Positions 10,975-23,500 of a stretch of 64,000 nucleotides of DNA are shown here, in pieces. The notes under the pieces were generated by a model that was not told the origin of the DNA, made no database searches, and was given only the letters and a program-made list of their open reading frames with translations. A program made the position numbers and the translations under genes. Numbering within the stretch: the stretch's first letter is position 1; each line of letters starts with the position of its first letter. This stretch comes from Heligmosomoides polygyrus polygyrus. Taxonomy: Eukaryota; Nematoda; Chromadorea; Rhabditida; Heligmosomidae. The stretch lies in NCBI GenBank assembly GCA_947396885.1, contig OX377202.1:72698643-72762642 (forward strand), in the 5' to 3' direction.

Positions 10975-11400
10975 GATTCAGGAGGCCTGCCCTAGACGTC
11001 GTTCAGCGTGCGTCTAGATTCAGAAGACGTGCTGAAGGCGTCGTCCAATTTATGTAGTGAATGAAAAGACGGGCTGAAGACGTCGTCTAACGTGCGTAGA
11101 TATTCAGAACGCCTTCGCTGAACATCGTGAGTCAAGATTCAGAAGACCTGCGCTAGACGTCGTTAAACGTACGTAAGGATTCAGAAGATGTGCTGAAGAC
11201 ATCGTTCAACATCGTCCAACTGCGCAGGGATTCGAAAGACGTGCTGAAGATGTCTAACGTGCGTAGGAATTCAGAAGACCTGCGCTAGACGTCGTGAGTC
11301 AAGATTCAGAAGACCTGCTGAAGACGTCGCTCAACGTACGTAGGGATTCAGAAGTCGCACTGAAGAGGTCGTCCAACTTGTGTAGGGGTTCCGAGTAAGG
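10975..11400 (+). repeat. Minisatellite, about 41-42 bp unit
   Basis: Degenerate tandem units contain GATTCAGAAGACCTG, then a GAAGACGTCGT-like word, then CAACGTGCGTAGG. Unit starts are near 11018, 11100, 11138, 11179, 11230, 11270, 11305 and 11348. Spacers are not unique, so this is a satellite and not a CRISPR array. Confidence 0.85.
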
Positions 11401-11439
11401 GCGACCAATAGGAGAGGGGCAACAAAGGGAGAACATTAG

Positions 11440-11480
11440 AGGGAGGGGGGGGGGGGGGAGGAGTGAACAAGGGGGGGGGA
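11440..11480 (+). repeat. Poly-G tract
   Basis: Two long G runs (GGGAGGGGGG followed by more G, and a second run near 11471) follow the minisatellite. Similar G- or C-runs accompany the related repeat at 44.6 kb. Such runs are prone to length errors in assembly. Confidence 0.8.
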
Positions 11481-11927
11481 ACCAGCATTTCCCTCAACAT
11501 CGGTCAGTGTGTGTCGGATTTCTGAAGACGGCTACCAGAAGTCGGAGCACGTGTATCAGAGCGCAGAAGGAGTGTCATAGACGTCGTGGTAACGTAGTGA
11601 CACGTGAATCAGCACTCAGTGTCACATGTGCGTGCTTGAATCTCACTCCGCTTCTTTGCCAGCACATAGGAAAGGAAGTATTTCGGGAGTGGGGGGGACA
11701 CCTAGAGAACGACCGCTTCGGAGAATAGATCGCGCGCATGTGATGGAGGGTGAATCGGCTTTATATACGCAGTGAAAATTCTGTCCTACCATATCCCACT
11801 GCACTAACCTACATAGTAAGATGAGTTTTTTTACTGTAAGAAGGCCTATAGAAGAGGGGATGGAGATTGGGGTTGTTCTATTCTCGGAGTTTGGCGGCGA
11901 AGCCCCCAACCAGACGTCTGGTATGTA

Positions 11928-12890
11928 TATAATCAGCCAATGCCGCGTGCCCGTCTCGAGGATGGGACTGACCCAGAAGTGCTTGCAACAATGCGGCGTA
12001 TGCCAGCCAGGTTTTCTTTCAGCTTAACCATGGGAGATTGCTAGCGACCTGATATCCTTGGCGGCGGATCACCAAAGTTTGTGATATATTGAGTGGGCAA
12101 CGCCTTAGGGTATGGATGGGGATCAAGTGCCTAGCGCCGGGAATGAGAAGGTGTGCCGCAGACGTCGTTCAAAGTGCGTAGGGATTCAGAAGACCTGATG
12201 AAGACGTCGTTCAACGTGCGTAGGGATGCAGAAGCCGTAGACGCAGTACAACGTGCACATTGCTTCAGAGGACGTCCCCTAGACGTCGTCCAACGTGAGC
12301 AGGGATTCAGAAGGCGTTCCACAGACGTCAAACCTGCATAGGGAATCAGAAAACGTGCTGAAGACGTCGTACAACGAGTACAGGAATTCAGAAGACGTGC
12401 CGAAGATGTCGTACAACGTGCGCAGTGATTCAGAAGACCTGATGAAGGCGTTGTCCGACGTGCGTCAGGATTCTGAAGACGCGCCGCAGACGTCGTCCAA
12501 CATGCGTTAGAATTTAGAAGACGTGCTGGGATTCGGGTGTCGACCTGTTGACCAATAGCGATTAATTTTAATCATTTTCTGCAGAGTGAGCACGCACTTC
12601 GGATTGGGATTCTCATGATCTGTTTCTCGCCACGTAGGGAACAAACGGGCACTTCGGAGAATAAATCGTGTGCATGCGGTAGATGGTGGATGGGCTCCAT
12701 AGGAGCAGTAAGGATTCTGCCCCACCACATCCCGCTGCACTAATCTATATATTAAAACCGGTTTTTACTAAATAAAAGTAAGGAGGCATAAAGGAGAACG
12801 GAGAAAGATTGGGATTGTTTTATTTTTGGGGTTTGGGGCCAAGCCCCAACCAGACGCTTGACGGCCGCTAGGCCGCTGAAAGTCTCGTAG
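11928..12890 (+). repeat. Minisatellite-bearing repeat, copy 2 (tandem, without LTR insertion)
   Basis: This copy lies head to tail with copy 1. Its left part aligns with 2880-3016, the ATATCCTTGGCGG word near 12050 aligns with 10894, its minisatellite lies at 12150-12540, and its end contains TTTGGGGCCAAGCCCCAA followed by CGGCCGCTAGGCCG at 12862-12875. Both of those can fold into hairpins. The copy shows the family without the 7.9-kb element. Confidence 0.7.
12150..12540 (+). repeat. Minisatellite, about 42 bp unit, open in frame
   Basis: Unit starts are near 12184, 12225, 12303, 12344, 12385, 12427 and 12469, with spacing close to 42 bp, a multiple of three. Open frames across it therefore read as 14-residue repeats of the type DSEDVPKMSYNVR. 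No start context, splice site or homology supports expression. Confidence 0.8.
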
Positions 12891-12984
12891 CTATATATTT
12901 TGCGTCTACCTGAAATAGGACTTATGACCGACACCTTATCAATAAACATCGAAATTGAACTACCTCACCAATCGAACTGTGAAA

Positions 12985-13970
12985 ACGAAACTCGCAAGGA
13001 AGGGTTCCCAACTCAAGGTGAGCTTTTGCGATGCTATTTTGACAGGATGTAGAGGATGTAGGGCCCTGTGGGAAGAGTCCAGAACTATAGTCAGTTTTTG
13101 CTGAACGCCTTTTTAAAGAGCTGGAAAGGAGGTCTGAAAACGTGGACGCGACTATCGTCAACCCCTAGACACCCCACTAGGTATGCCTCAGGGGCGCAGT
13201 TGATAGGAGCGACGCCCCAACTAGAGATCTCGGAGGGGTCGTAAATCAATTAACGGAGCCGAGGAAGCAAAACCTTCCTAACTAGGTCACTGTGCAATCG
13301 TTTTAAACGATGTTTAGATCGCTCGAGAGAAAATGAGACGGTGTTCCTAATGGTGTTAATTAGATTTCAAACAAGTAACTTTGAAAAGAGTTACGGCAAT
13401 GCGACGCTTTGTGGCGGATTAATCCTTCGCAAAGCGTCTTTTTTGCAAAGAATTTGAGCGGTATTGTATGTGCTAGTTTTTCAACAATGCCTATCTGCAC
13501 CACCACCATATCATATCATATCACTAATAACACCGTAACTGCACAAAATACGCGCACCTTATGGTTGAATATTATGGACCCGGGCCATATCGGTACATAG
13601 GTGTGTTAAAAATATCGTTCTCACCTGAACGTGTTGTCGGCCCACTCTCTCCACCTTCACACTGGATTTCACGTCTCCAACAAGGAGAGAGATTGCGGTT
13701 GCGGATGCCATAAAAGGACTTCTCCTGGACGCCATATACTGATATATCGACTGTCAGGAAGAAGAGGCGGTTAGAGGTAGTATAATAAAAATGGGGCCTT
13801 TCTATGTCTGTCATACGCGGAGTGGCAGCTGGGTACGTCGATGTTCACCCAGGACCTTTCTCTGCACCCACGGTGCGTTCAACGAAGAAGGACGAGCAAG
13901 TGAGGAACAATCTTCTCCCTTGTCAGGGAGTTGGGAACCTTTCCTTGTCAGGAGCCATTCATTTCGAATA
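12985..13970 (+). repeat. Dispersed repeat family with tRNA-like segment, copy 1
   Basis: The segment at 12990-13200 aligns by eye with 24196-24400 and, inverted, with 25010-25215. Shared words include CTCAAGGTGAGCTTTTGCG and GATGTAGGGCCCT. The later part, containing ATGTGCTAGTTTTTCAAC near 13468 and GTGAGGAACAATCTTCTCC near 13900, aligns with 24565-24740. I recognise no protein. The class is unknown, possibly a SINE-like or composite repeat. Confidence 0.6.
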
Positions 13971-14419
13971 TAGACCAGAGACTAGTACGAAAGATCGACC
14001 CATTTTCATTTCACTTCTTTGTTTCTCAGGATCTCTTGGTGAAACACTTCCCTTAGTCCTTTTCAAAAAACGGTAAAAGTAAAAGTGAACTTTCTTCCTG
14101 AAGCAAATCCTGAGGCATCAATCTTGCAGTTCTCTAAACGGGAGTGGCCACCCTAGTGGTATTTGTTTCATTTTTCTAGTGGTACCTTCCCCCATTAGAA
14201 TAGGTCCATTTCTCATCCTAATAACGCGATTCTAAATTTGTGAAGTTCCAAAGAACATTTAGGATGTGCACAACATTGATTTGCTATGCTGCAGCATAAA
14301 TGAAGCGAAGAGTTCCCCGATATGACCGTATTTGTGCTCGCTTCCGCTGCTGCTGTGTCTCAATACAATGATAGAATACCTCAACATCAACATCAGCTCA
14401 ACATTTTTGATTGCTACAG

Positions 14420-14535
14420 GCCCTGTGCTCTCACCGTTGTTTCACTGACGTTTGCACTGTACCTACTCCGGCCAATATACAAGAACTGCGATCCGCCAAC
14501 TGGATCCAAGGAAGCTCTTGCTGCTGCCTTAATCT
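14420..14535 (+). CDS. Transporter exon A (TM4 region)
   Basis: Acceptor TTGCTACAG precedes 14420 and donor GTGAGT follows 14535. The exon encodes [18 protein letters not shown] followed by [20 protein letters not shown]. It starts with the third base of a codon, so an upstream exon ending in phase 2 is required. I found no such exon upstream in the window. Confidence 0.82.
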
Positions 14536-17500
14536 GTGAGTAGTTTTTTTTTAAATAAGCAGCAACTGTCTGGTGCTTCGCACTGACATCGTCTTTATAT
14601 CAATCTTTATCTACCACTTCGTAGTAGGTGGATTTGCCCGTAACTAACGGTTAGGCATTACTCGGTGGTTGCGGCGTAGGGCAATCGGCTGCTTCTCGGA
14701 GGCTTGTCACAGAATTGATAGGCAGATGCCTTCATTCTAATTACGAGTATGTAGAGCTTAGCATGGATTCTGGATTCCGATTCCGTGCGATGTCTAGATA
14801 ACACCAGGACGGCCACCAACACGTTGGTCGGACTTCTTCGTGAAAGCCCTTAACGAGCGATATGACACTCTTCTTGTCCCTCGAGCAAGGAGGATCCTTC
14901 TGGCATGCGACATGGACGAATGGAGATGTTGCTGGCCCGCTCGAGCAAGTCGATGATCAACGGAACGACAGGTGATACAGATGATACAGGTGATAGCTTG
15001 ACATGTTCGCATCCACTTCAACACCGTATTCGAGAAAGCAATTAGAAGAACGATGTAATAGCAATGAATACGATAAGCTCCCGAAAAGCAGGTTTGACCA
15101 GTCAAATCAAAACTGATTTGACAGTCAATTGATGGAAACCCACTTTTTAAAGGATAAGGCATAAGCGGCATTAGTCATTACCTACTTGGGAAGCGCCACT
15201 CCGCTCTTAACGGATGTGGTGGAGGCAATTTGAATGCGCCTTCGGCCTATACAGTGCTTTGCAGTGGACAGCCGATTAGCAAGTTAATGCTTTATCCAAT
15301 CCTTCTCAGGCAAGTCTGCACCAATTCTCTGACCTCAGATGAATGGGGGGCTTGTTGGCCTAGTTGGGACATCCGAAACAGGAGCTGGAATAGAGTGTCC
15401 GTCACATCGGCCGCCTGTTTTGGCAGCGCTTTCGCATCCAGCTTTTAAGTACAGTAAGTTTAAGTTTGAGTGCAGCGAGAAAGTGGATAAAGTGTGGAAG
15501 AACAGGACCATGAAACTGCTCAATAACGAGGAAAAACGGCAGCACCATCCAATTTCAAGAATCGACAGAATCGCTGAGTATCGCGAGTGGCATGACCAAG
15601 CTGTACGTTGAAAACAGCAGAGACGCCTAAAGCTTTTCCAAAACAAATAAATAATATTTAGCAAACAATTAATTAACGGTTTATAATTAACAATTAACAA
15701 TTAACTGAAAATTAACAATATATCCGGCACATCCTGCTTCGGAAGAAGGATATTCTCCAAATGTGTAAAACTAGAAAATTGGGACTGCTTCAGTGCGCTG
15801 CAAATCAAATCCTCAATAAATTACTTCAGCTAAAATTTTGCAATAGCATAGGCTCGTTTTTCAGAAACCATGCTCATCCTCCGCGAGTTTTTTAGGGTGG
15901 AGTGACGTAAACGACAGCGGTGGCCCTATGCCCCTGCGGAAGCAGCTTGTAGTCCAGCATTCTCTTCGAGTCCCAGAAGCAGCATAGAATAACCTTCTTG
16001 AGGTGCGCGTTCGACATTGCCTGCGTAGGTCTTCTTCTCGAGGTAGACAAGAAAGATGGATATGCGGGTGAACCGCATGCCATCGGTCAAGGCATACGGG
16101 ATCCATCGACTCAGCACTTTTCAATAGCCGAGAGCTTGGACGAGGCCGATGACAGTCGATTGGGTACGTCTGAGTGTTGTCGCGAGACTCTGGGTGGTAG
16201 CCTCTGGATCTTCGTTGACAGCGTGAAGAACGGCGGAGTCTTCCACTGCTGGGCGTCTCCCTTTGCGAACCAGCGGATGATGGTGTTGATGGTAATGGTG
16301 TCCAGCCCCAATGCGCTGCTGCCGTTGCTCCACTGTCGAGGCGTTACTCGTAGATGATGACTGCTTGAAGATTCGCTCCTGTGAAACTGGCACTGCACCA
16401 AATCCCAAAGAAGAGCATGCGTGTTTATGCACCTTCTGCAAAGAAGCTTCGCGAATGGTCTACAACTATAACTCGCTAAACCATGGATATTAATCGAAAG
16501 CCGGGAAGCAACGAGGCACCAATCATCAAAATACGAGGTAGCGCCATGCACTCGAGAACTTGGTGCGTATTTATTTCATTGATAATGTTATGCTGCTTAC
16601 ATTAAGCATTAAATGAAGGGTATGAGTGTTTTTGCAGCTGGTTTTGTTCGTATCGTTCACAGGTGTGAAACTGCAGGCAAACAGAAAATTTGCTATCAAT
16701 CGAATAAAAATTGCATTGTCTTGGACGAGGGCGCCTTTTCTTTTAGCTCCAAAAAGTTCGTCCTCCTGCTTTTTAGAAAGAACTTTAAACTGCCATTTTC
16801 CTCAAAAGTGAGAATTTTATAAATTTTCAAATGAAGTCTTCACTTATTGGTTAGGTCTCTCAACGAGTTTAAAGAAAGTTACTAAAATTTTCCGTGAACA
16901 AAAGACTGCTTCAACCTTTTTGGAAAGTCTTCAGTTTAAGGAGGAAGAGGGTCGTTTTGGTTTGGTAGGTGTTCAGTTTGATTTCAAAAGCTTTATGCTA
17001 GCTTAGAAGAGTGTTCAATTTGATATGAAAAGTGTCCAGTTTAGGAATAAGTAATGTAAAAAGAACTGCTCAGGCAACGAATGGTTCTTTCAATAGATAA
17101 TCGTGAGCTGTAGAAAGTGAAATCATAAATTGGGCGGAAAACGAGCTAGTTCAAACACGCAACTCTCTTAAGCTGGTGTAAATCTCGAGTCCACTTGTTG
17201 GCATCGTACGCCACTGATTTTTTTTTGGAAAAAGACATTTCTTCTTTTTCGAAGCCTTCGAAAATTCTTGCTGTTAGTATCTGGTGCAAAATAAAAAACA
17301 CTTCTGAATAAATTCTCGCTTAACGGTTCAGTTGTTGAACTTCTGAACCTATTCGTTTTCTTGACTCCAAAGGTGCCAGTAGTTATTCCTCTTTCTTTCT
17401 TCTTGCTTTCGTTATGTTTTCTTGTTGCAGTGGTCCTTTGCGTCGTAAACTGCTGGTCCGTAAAACTCACGACAAAAGTCCAAGATTGGTTCACATACTG

Positions 17501-20500
17501 CAAAGTCGCAGCACTTCTTCTAGTTATTATTACCGGATTCTACCTGCTAATTTTCGGTGAGAGACTTTAGAACTCTTCTTGAGATCAGTTATCCTTGCTA
17601 GATTCCTGTTTTCCACAATCTTGCCTTATTCTGCACAAGCACTTGTTCCCCACGGAACTAATTTTTATGATTTAAACAACTTCAACTAACCTTAATGGAC
17701 TATCCATATCGAATGCATTGTTCCGTTGTTATAACTCATTGCACTGGAAGCTTTTTAGGTGGTCCTCAGTATAGAGACTCGTTCGATAACTTGTTCGAAG
17801 GTAACTTCCGCGACATCTCCGCACCTGCAGTGTCATTCTATTCTGGTCTCTTTGCATACCAAGGCTGGACATACTTAAACTTTATCACGGAAGAAATTAT
17901 CAACCCCAGAAGGTCTGAACTCTTTTTCTTTGCACGAAAATTCTTTAGTGAAACCAAAGGTAGGAAACACCGCTTGCGTAACACTCTGCAGGGTAGCGTT
18001 GCAAGAGTAGAACCGAAGAGAATATTCACACACAGAAGCGAAACTAGAAAGCAAACAGCCGCGATCAAATTTCCATTTTCTAGGGAAATGTTTCGTTCGC
18101 TCCAGCTTTGAGCAGCTTTCCCACTGTTATTGGATGCATGCCCACCCTCCCCGTGAAAAAGGCGGCTTCATGAATGATCTCTCTGATTCGAGAGCAAGTG
18201 GCGACGGCTACAAGTATCAGAACAGGGTGAAAGCAATCATTCCATTAGCTGTCACAACGATGTTTTGTTGCGATCAAAACTTCAAATCAATCAAGCAAGC
18301 GCCAGGCGGGACTCGAACCCGCACCTCCCTCTGACCGGGCGGGAATGCTCTACGCCTTTAAACCACCGGCGCCCTTTGACCGAACGCAACATCCACACCT
18401 CGTGGGACCGTTCAGCACCCACCCGTATCCGGGATGAGCCGGCCGCTGATATCAGCGTGGAACCAGTTAAGCTGATGGTCTTGATAGAAACAATTCGAAT
18501 CAGTTTCTTTAAGCCTCATTCCATTAGCGTTCCTCATGATTGAAATTGAATCTTCGTGAAAAGCAAGTATGGCTGAGTGTCTGCAACTGCGCTGGAGAAT
18601 CGCTCATCACCTGTCCCTGGAGCTCTGACTGAGGCGAATCGTTGAGAGGCGTAGTTGAAGCATGATTTTCCCCACACCATTTTGTACATGAGGAGTTTGA
18701 GATGTTGCCGTAAAATTCATTCTTAAAAAAACGTTTCAGATGAATTTTTGGAAAGCAGCAGTGCCGCTGCTTTATCGATCTGTTCTCCAGTTACTTGAAT
18801 CAGTAGTTCCCATATTTAAAGAATTGTTGCTCAACGACTAATTTGCTTCTTCGGGCCCCACTTTTCTCTGCCGCAGTTTCGCACTCGTGGTCTTTCTAGG
18901 CCGTTTATCACATTTGACTGCTTCAAATTAGTGTTTTATGCTTCCCAACTACTTTGTTTTCTCAATTTTACTTCGTGAGACCTGTTTATGAGTTGGAAAA
19001 TGCATGGAAAACGCAAAGAAAGCGGCTATGAAACACAAGGAATGCGAAAAAGCAAGGGTAAGAAACGAAATTATGGCATGAGAAAGATTCTTTCCCTCTT
19101 CCCCTCAAGTTTTCCGAAAAGCTGGATATCGTACAGCTTCAAGCGATGATTGCTGAACTAAGGCAGCGTTGAGCTCCATCTAATGATAGGATGCAGTTGG
19201 TGGTAGTGTCGTTGCTTCGCTTATATTTGATTTTTCTCTTGCCTGCCGTTGACGATCTTACTTAAACTCTTAGTCTCTTTCGATAGCTCTCCTAGCAATT
19301 TCCTGATAAAGAAACAGAGTTAGTATATACGTGAAACATTGAACGTATGTGCATGAGAGCATCTGAAATTAAGTAAAAAAGAGAGGAGGCCGATGTCCAC
19401 TTTTCGCCGGTTATATTACGCTAGCTCTGAAACCAATACCCTACATATACCGCAGTCTGTTGCATGCAGGTTGTTAGAAAGTTTTGCGAAAGAGCTATAT
19501 CTTTGAATGCGCAAGTCTGGATGTAGAAAGAAATTTCCTTTATGTCTCTCCAAACTCGACAGAAAGTTTTGTAAGGTTTGTCAGCACGCACGAAGACGTT
19601 CAAAAACGTTCAGAAATAAAATGACGCATCACACTTTAGACTTTCCCAGAAGCAGGACGAATTTAGGCGAACTAAGCCTAGCAAAAAATTCGCTATTCTA
19701 GAAATCATCCTTGTTACTGAATGGTTTTGAAGCTTTAATGAATTTTGAAGTGAGTCTTCCTTTTCACAGCTCGTAGCAAGAATCTATCTATCATTAACAA
19801 ACGACAGAATCCATTGAAGCTCTAAAAACGTTCAGCAGCAAGGCTCCTAAAATAGCGATTTTTTAAACAAGACTAGTTCCCAAACTGCGAACACATTTGG
19901 TAGAGGCCCACATTCCGGATGTGTTTTTGGTTTCGGGCTTTGTTCCAATTCTTGTAGAGCAGATTTTGGATTGCTGAACGGAAATATTGTAAAACCGCAA
20001 ATTAGATAAAAGCTTGTAGACAAAAAGGGAAACTTGCTAAATCCAGACCTGCATTTATCGTTTTCGCAGGACTTCTTTGAGAAGCGACGGGCGAGAACCT
20101 TTAGGCAGTCTCGAATGATCTTTCAATGTCTACCGTGAGGAAGCTTTTGTCCAATCAGGTCAACATGCAAGATACAGTCCGCGCAGGCGCGAACATACCC
20201 ACGCACTCTAGCATGACACATGCCACGTCCACAGAAGGTATGAGCCCGAAGGACACCACGAGCGGAGAGCCCATCCCATGCATCCACATGCGTCTCCGAA
20301 CACTGTCGCCATCAAGCACTTACATTTAGTTCGCGATTCATTCCCCTATCCACCACCCCCGCGACGCGCCACATGGCCCAGCGACAAGCGGCTCGAGATC
20401 CCTCTTAAAGAGGGTCCCGAAGATTTTCTGAAGAGGGAGGTCCGTGGCGGACGAGAGAAAGAGAACGACCTAGGAACCAACTGCTCGACATGTTATCCTC

Positions 20501-23500
20501 TTCTTCAAAGGTATCCATAATACCCCTGCCCCCAATCAAGTCCTCGAGCCAAGTGGAGCAAAAGATGAAGGCGGAAAATGAGTGGTTTACGTTTGGACGA
20601 GCTGCTCAACGTGCGTTGTCATAGTCAGGCTGATCTCATCATCAGAGAAGCAGCGAGATGAGTGGAACGACACGACTGTATGTATTTCGATTCTTCAGGA
20701 ACCTACCTCTCTCTGTTTTTATATCAATGGGGATTGTAACGCTCGTCTATGTTCTCTACAACGTCGCTTTGTATGTGGTCATGTCTCCTGATGAAGTGCT
20801 CTTGAGTCCCGCTGCTGGGGTGGTATGTCTCCAAAGTCTTCCGAAGCATAAATTTCAGGAATAAATGACACCATTTTAATGCCCTTCCATCGTTCACTTT
20901 GTAGCAAAACTCTCTGATCGCTGACCGTGCAGCCTAGAACGAGATTAGTGATCGAGATTTGGGAAACGTGTTTACTTTATCGTTTCAAACACAACTCCAA
21001 AATGTTATTTTAGTTGTTCGCAGAAAAGGCGTTTGGTCAATTCGCATTCATAATGCCACTCGCGGTCGTCATCTCAACTGTTGGGTCTGCTAATGGTCTT
21101 GTGATGACAAGTTCGAGGTACCACGACTTCGCGGTTTAGGGAAAGGACTTCAGCCCATTCTGAAGGCGTTGTTGCAGGTTGTTCTTTTGCGGAGCTCGTG
21201 AAGGTCACATGCCAACGGTGTTGGCTATGATTAACAAGAGTCTGCGCACTCCCATTCCAGCTGTAGTTTTTCAAGTATGTGAAAGTGTGACTGCTAAGTT
21301 TGTTCCAAAAAAGAAGCTTTCAAAGAAAACACAAAGCTACCAGTCATCGAACTGGCGAGGGGAAGACGCTGCAGCAGGTCAACCAGGTCACATGAAATGG
21401 GCAAGCTACTCACAGTCGGGAGGGGCGCGTACGGTTGGTTCCCTGGTTGACTGTCACTTATTCGGTCATTTGTGATCGACGTGTTTGGTGTGTTTTCTCC
21501 CTCCCATGAAGGCCACATCGATGACAAGCACCCTTCATATTACTAGACATTGAGCTCTAAATAATGACTAATTACCCTTTCATACAAGTGGAGGATCAAA
21601 ACTGTTGATTGGCACTGGATTGGATTGATTGGGTGCTGTATGCGCCATTGCAGATACTAAGATTTCAGCCGTTTCAGGATTCCCTTGAGAACTTTGCAAT
21701 AGCTAGCTAGTAGCTCCCTTCATCAACTTGCTTGATCACTCATAAATACATGGTTCTCTAGCAAGCTCCACAAATGTTGCATCACGAAAATGTTCACTTT
21801 CTTCTTCTTCTCCTTCAGCGTCTGTCACGCTTCGAAGCGGGTCCGCTTTTCTAGTGCCATGACGCCACCTTCCCCAATCCAGCGCTAGATCAGGGTGAGC
21901 TCCAGCCACCATCCTGTCTTCGTGTAGCGTGTCAGGCTAGCACTGCTTTGTACGCCCTATAGGCCGTTTTCCAATTACATTGAAGTTGAGGCGTGTTTTT
22001 TCCATTCTTCAACGCAAGACTTGGCGTATTATCGCAGGCGAGCTTCGCGCATCTAATAAACTATAGGCACGACGCTAAGCCATTCTGCCGAATGGCATCG
22101 TTTTGGATGCGGTTCAGGCGCGTGACTCCAGCTGAGGCGCATTTCAGCTTTCTTGGCCGCGTGCCCAGCGGCCAGGAACACTCAGCCCGGTACATTGCTA
22201 CCAGCCGGACGACTGCTCTGTAGATTATCGACTTTAAGCGTTCCGGTGTCTTCTATCGTAGAGCACTCTAGTCAGCGACCACCACCTACGATTAGACCAA
22301 GCTGTACTCACGTGTGAGTTCGCTTCAACCAGCAGTTTGCCCGGTAATCAACATCGAAGAGCGTGTAGGCTCGGTCACCTTGGTGGAGGTGAACTCGTTC
22401 ATGTCCGTCGTTAGATACTCGACCATCTTGACGTTCCAGACGTTGACATTTGAGTCCAAACCGCACTAGCGATCGTATCATGCTGGTACCTCTCACTCTA
22501 GTTTACCTTTGTTTTTGCAAGCGAGTTTTATGTCAACGGCACAATGCAACATCGAAGGGATTCTGAAAATCTTGTGCAACATAATAGCACCCATGTCCAT
22601 ACATAACGAAGAAGAGCGGAGAAAGCGCGGACCCCTGCGTACCTTGACAGAGATGAAAATTCCATCGAGGCGCCTGCTGCAGCTCGAACTCAACTCTTTA
22701 GGCTTTTTTTTTCTTAGTTTCAGCCGAAACATCTGTTCTATCCTGACGCTGAGAGATTAACAGCGATACACACGCTATGCGGCAAAGCATCGAAATTCAT
22801 CAGTGTTTGTTCTGGACTTGTTTTTGACGAAAATGGGCAGACAAGGGCCGTAGATAGCAGGATTACGAGGGATGTCAGATGATTGCCAATACACTCCTCC
22901 ATGCGTATGTAAATCCTTTGCTAAAACTACAGGCAGGACTCGAACCCTGAATTAATTTAGCGTACTTGTGATAATCGGTTCCAGCTGCGTTCATTTAATG
23001 ATGAAGGGTAATGAATAAAGGACGTTGACAAGATAGTTGATCAATTCCTTTTCGAACGCGCCACGTACTCAACTTCTAAGGAATATCGTGGAGGCCATCT
23101 GAATTCGTATTTAGCCTATATAGTCACATACGGTGGTCAGCCTTCGTGCAAATTAGTCTCTTATCTATCTTAGAGAAGTCTGGTCTAGTATCAATTCACC
23201 GATACGGGAGGGATGGAAGGCTTGCTTGGCGTGGGCAGGAAATACGAACCAGGAACCTGGTACCGTGTGCAGCAACAGTCGGCACCTGCTCCGTCTGCGC
23301 TTCACGCGCTCCCTCTGATGGTGAAAATCTTCCTCGAGAGGGTGTTCTACTTTTTGAGAAAATAAACACGTTTTGCAGTCTGTAGTGCATCAACAAAGTA
23401 CTCAGAACTTATTACTCGAAACCACTTGAGCTGCACTCAGCACGCAGCAAGGCATGCATAAGTTCCAAGTCTTCGTTTCAGTGCCTTCTCTCAATCATGT

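Larger units (their letters stand above)
10894..11927 (+). repeat. Minisatellite-bearing repeat, copy 1, right part
   Basis: This is the continuation of 2867-3016 after the LTR insertion. In order: ATATCCTTGGCGG block, minisatellite (about 10975-11400), G-rich tract (about 11440-11480), a unique-looking part, then a block ending in a GGCGGCGAAGCCCCC hairpin near 11890 and CCAACCAGACGTCTGG. The same block order recurs in copy 2 up to about 12875, and inverted at 44195-45285. Confidence 0.65.

Noticed and set aside
10975..12540. Regularly spaced repeats that might look like a CRISPR array
   Set aside because: The whole 41-42 bp unit is repeated with scattered substitutions; there are no unique spacers, and the sequence is eukaryotic.
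2867..12890. Helitron Rep/helicase gene in the minisatellite-bearing repeats
   Set aside because: No Rep HUH or helicase motif was found in any copy; only the architecture hints at Helitron-like origin.
18299..18372. Functional tRNA gene
   Set aside because: The acceptor and T arms pair, but the anticodon arm does not give a normal 7-nt loop, and the sequence is one of two dispersed copies with common flanks, so it is a SINE body.
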